From: Actinomycetota bacterium
GTDB lineage: Bacteria > Zhuqueibacterota > Zhuqueibacteria > Residuimicrobiales > Krinioviventaceae
Reading direction: 5' to 3'
Assembly (NCBI GenBank): GCA_011682565.1
Contig: JAACEJ010000286.1
Span: 1 to 5,445, forward strand
DNA: 5,445 nt
In this document: positions 5,291 to 5,445 of the stretch, one piece after another
How positions within the stretch are numbered: the stretch's first letter is position 1
Layout: each line of letters begins with the position of its first letter
The notes under the pieces: model-generated
What the model was told of the DNA's origin: nothing
The model's database searches: none
Seen by the model: only the letters and a program-made list of their open reading frames with translations
Position numbers and translations under genes: made by a program

Positions 5291-5445
5291 ATGAAATCTT
5301 GCCGAATATTTATTATTTTTCCTTTTTATCGCTGCTGTTTTGTACGCTGCCGACAGCAAAGAACGAACGGCTTCCATCTGAACAAACTATATGCACCACC
5401 ACGGCGCTTTAACCCTGGCGCTGTCTTTTGGTTTTTTGTCATCTT
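5291..5445 (+). CDS. Start of an unrecognised gene, apparently frame-disrupted, running off the window
   Basis: Seen: AAAGG (5280-5284) sits 6 nt before ATG 5291, a good start site, and the first residues MKSCRIFIIF look like the basic and hydrophobic start of a signal peptide. This frame stays open to the edge, but from codon 11 it turns into a Cys/Arg-rich, unlikely sequence (PFYRCCFVRCRQQR). After the T-run at 5316-5327 both other frames read better: one gives PFLSLLFCTLPTAKNERLP, continuing the signal-like start, and another gives FIAAVLYAADSKERTASI. Near the edge a further frame gives MHHHGALTLALSFGFLSS from 5391. This fits a gene with one or more indels (a pseudogene or sequence error) encoding an exported protein. 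The product is not recognised. Confidence 0.3.
   Translation, partial: MKSCRIFIIFPFYRCCFVRCRQQRTNGFHLNKLYAPPRRFNPGAVFWFFVI

Overview
The window reads as an ordinary chromosomal segment of a Gram-negative (diderm) bacterium of moderate GC. The leftmost gene fragment ends in the alternating-aromatic, terminal-Phe signature of outer-membrane beta-barrels, and an exported zinc amidase for peptidoglycan is present. The gene content and a GTCATTC...GGAATCT-type inverted repeat recall environmental FCB-group or KSB1/Calditrichota-like genomes. That placement is from memory and is an inference, not something the sequence proves. All supported genes are on the + strand.

Layout. (1) 2-148: C-terminal end of an outer-membrane barrel protein, cut by the window edge. 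(2) 149-485: non-coding, holding two small palindromes, a perfect 20-bp inverted repeat (275-294 / 342-361) and a smaller 8-bp inverted repeat. (3) 486-1190: an eight-helix membrane protein built from four copies of a two-helix unit. It is followed 30 bp later by 1221-2414, an Fsr (fosmidomycin-resistance)-type major facilitator transporter; the two are probably co-transcribed. (4) 2415-2673: a gap with a tiny ORF that has a strong ribosome binding site, contains a dnaX-type A AAA AAG heptamer in the correct frame, and is followed by a terminator-like hairpin. (5) 2674-3852: a secreted N-acetylmuramoyl-L-alanine amidase with a LysM-like N-terminus. (6) 3900-4199: a YhbY/CRM-domain ribosome-associated protein that starts at TTG behind a strong Shine-Dalgarno. 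Its stop overlaps by 4 bp (ATGA) the start of 4196-5125, a YkuE-type metallophosphoesterase. (7) 5126-5445: a non-coding leader with a plausible promoter overlapping an inverted repeat, then a well-formed start site at 5291 whose reading frame looks broken before the window ends.

Functionally the genes lean towards the cell envelope: barrel protein, membrane protein, drug-efflux-like transporter, peptidoglycan amidase, and a phosphoesterase of a family that includes lipid-A-pathway enzymes. The YhbY ribosome-assembly factor is inserted and translationally coupled. I see no rRNA, tRNA, CRISPR, transposase, phage or recognisable defence genes. No clearly novel multi-gene system is evident. The best leads are the 20-bp inverted repeat, the possible frameshifted mini-gene at 2492-2583, the four-fold repeat membrane protein, and the disrupted gene at the right edge.
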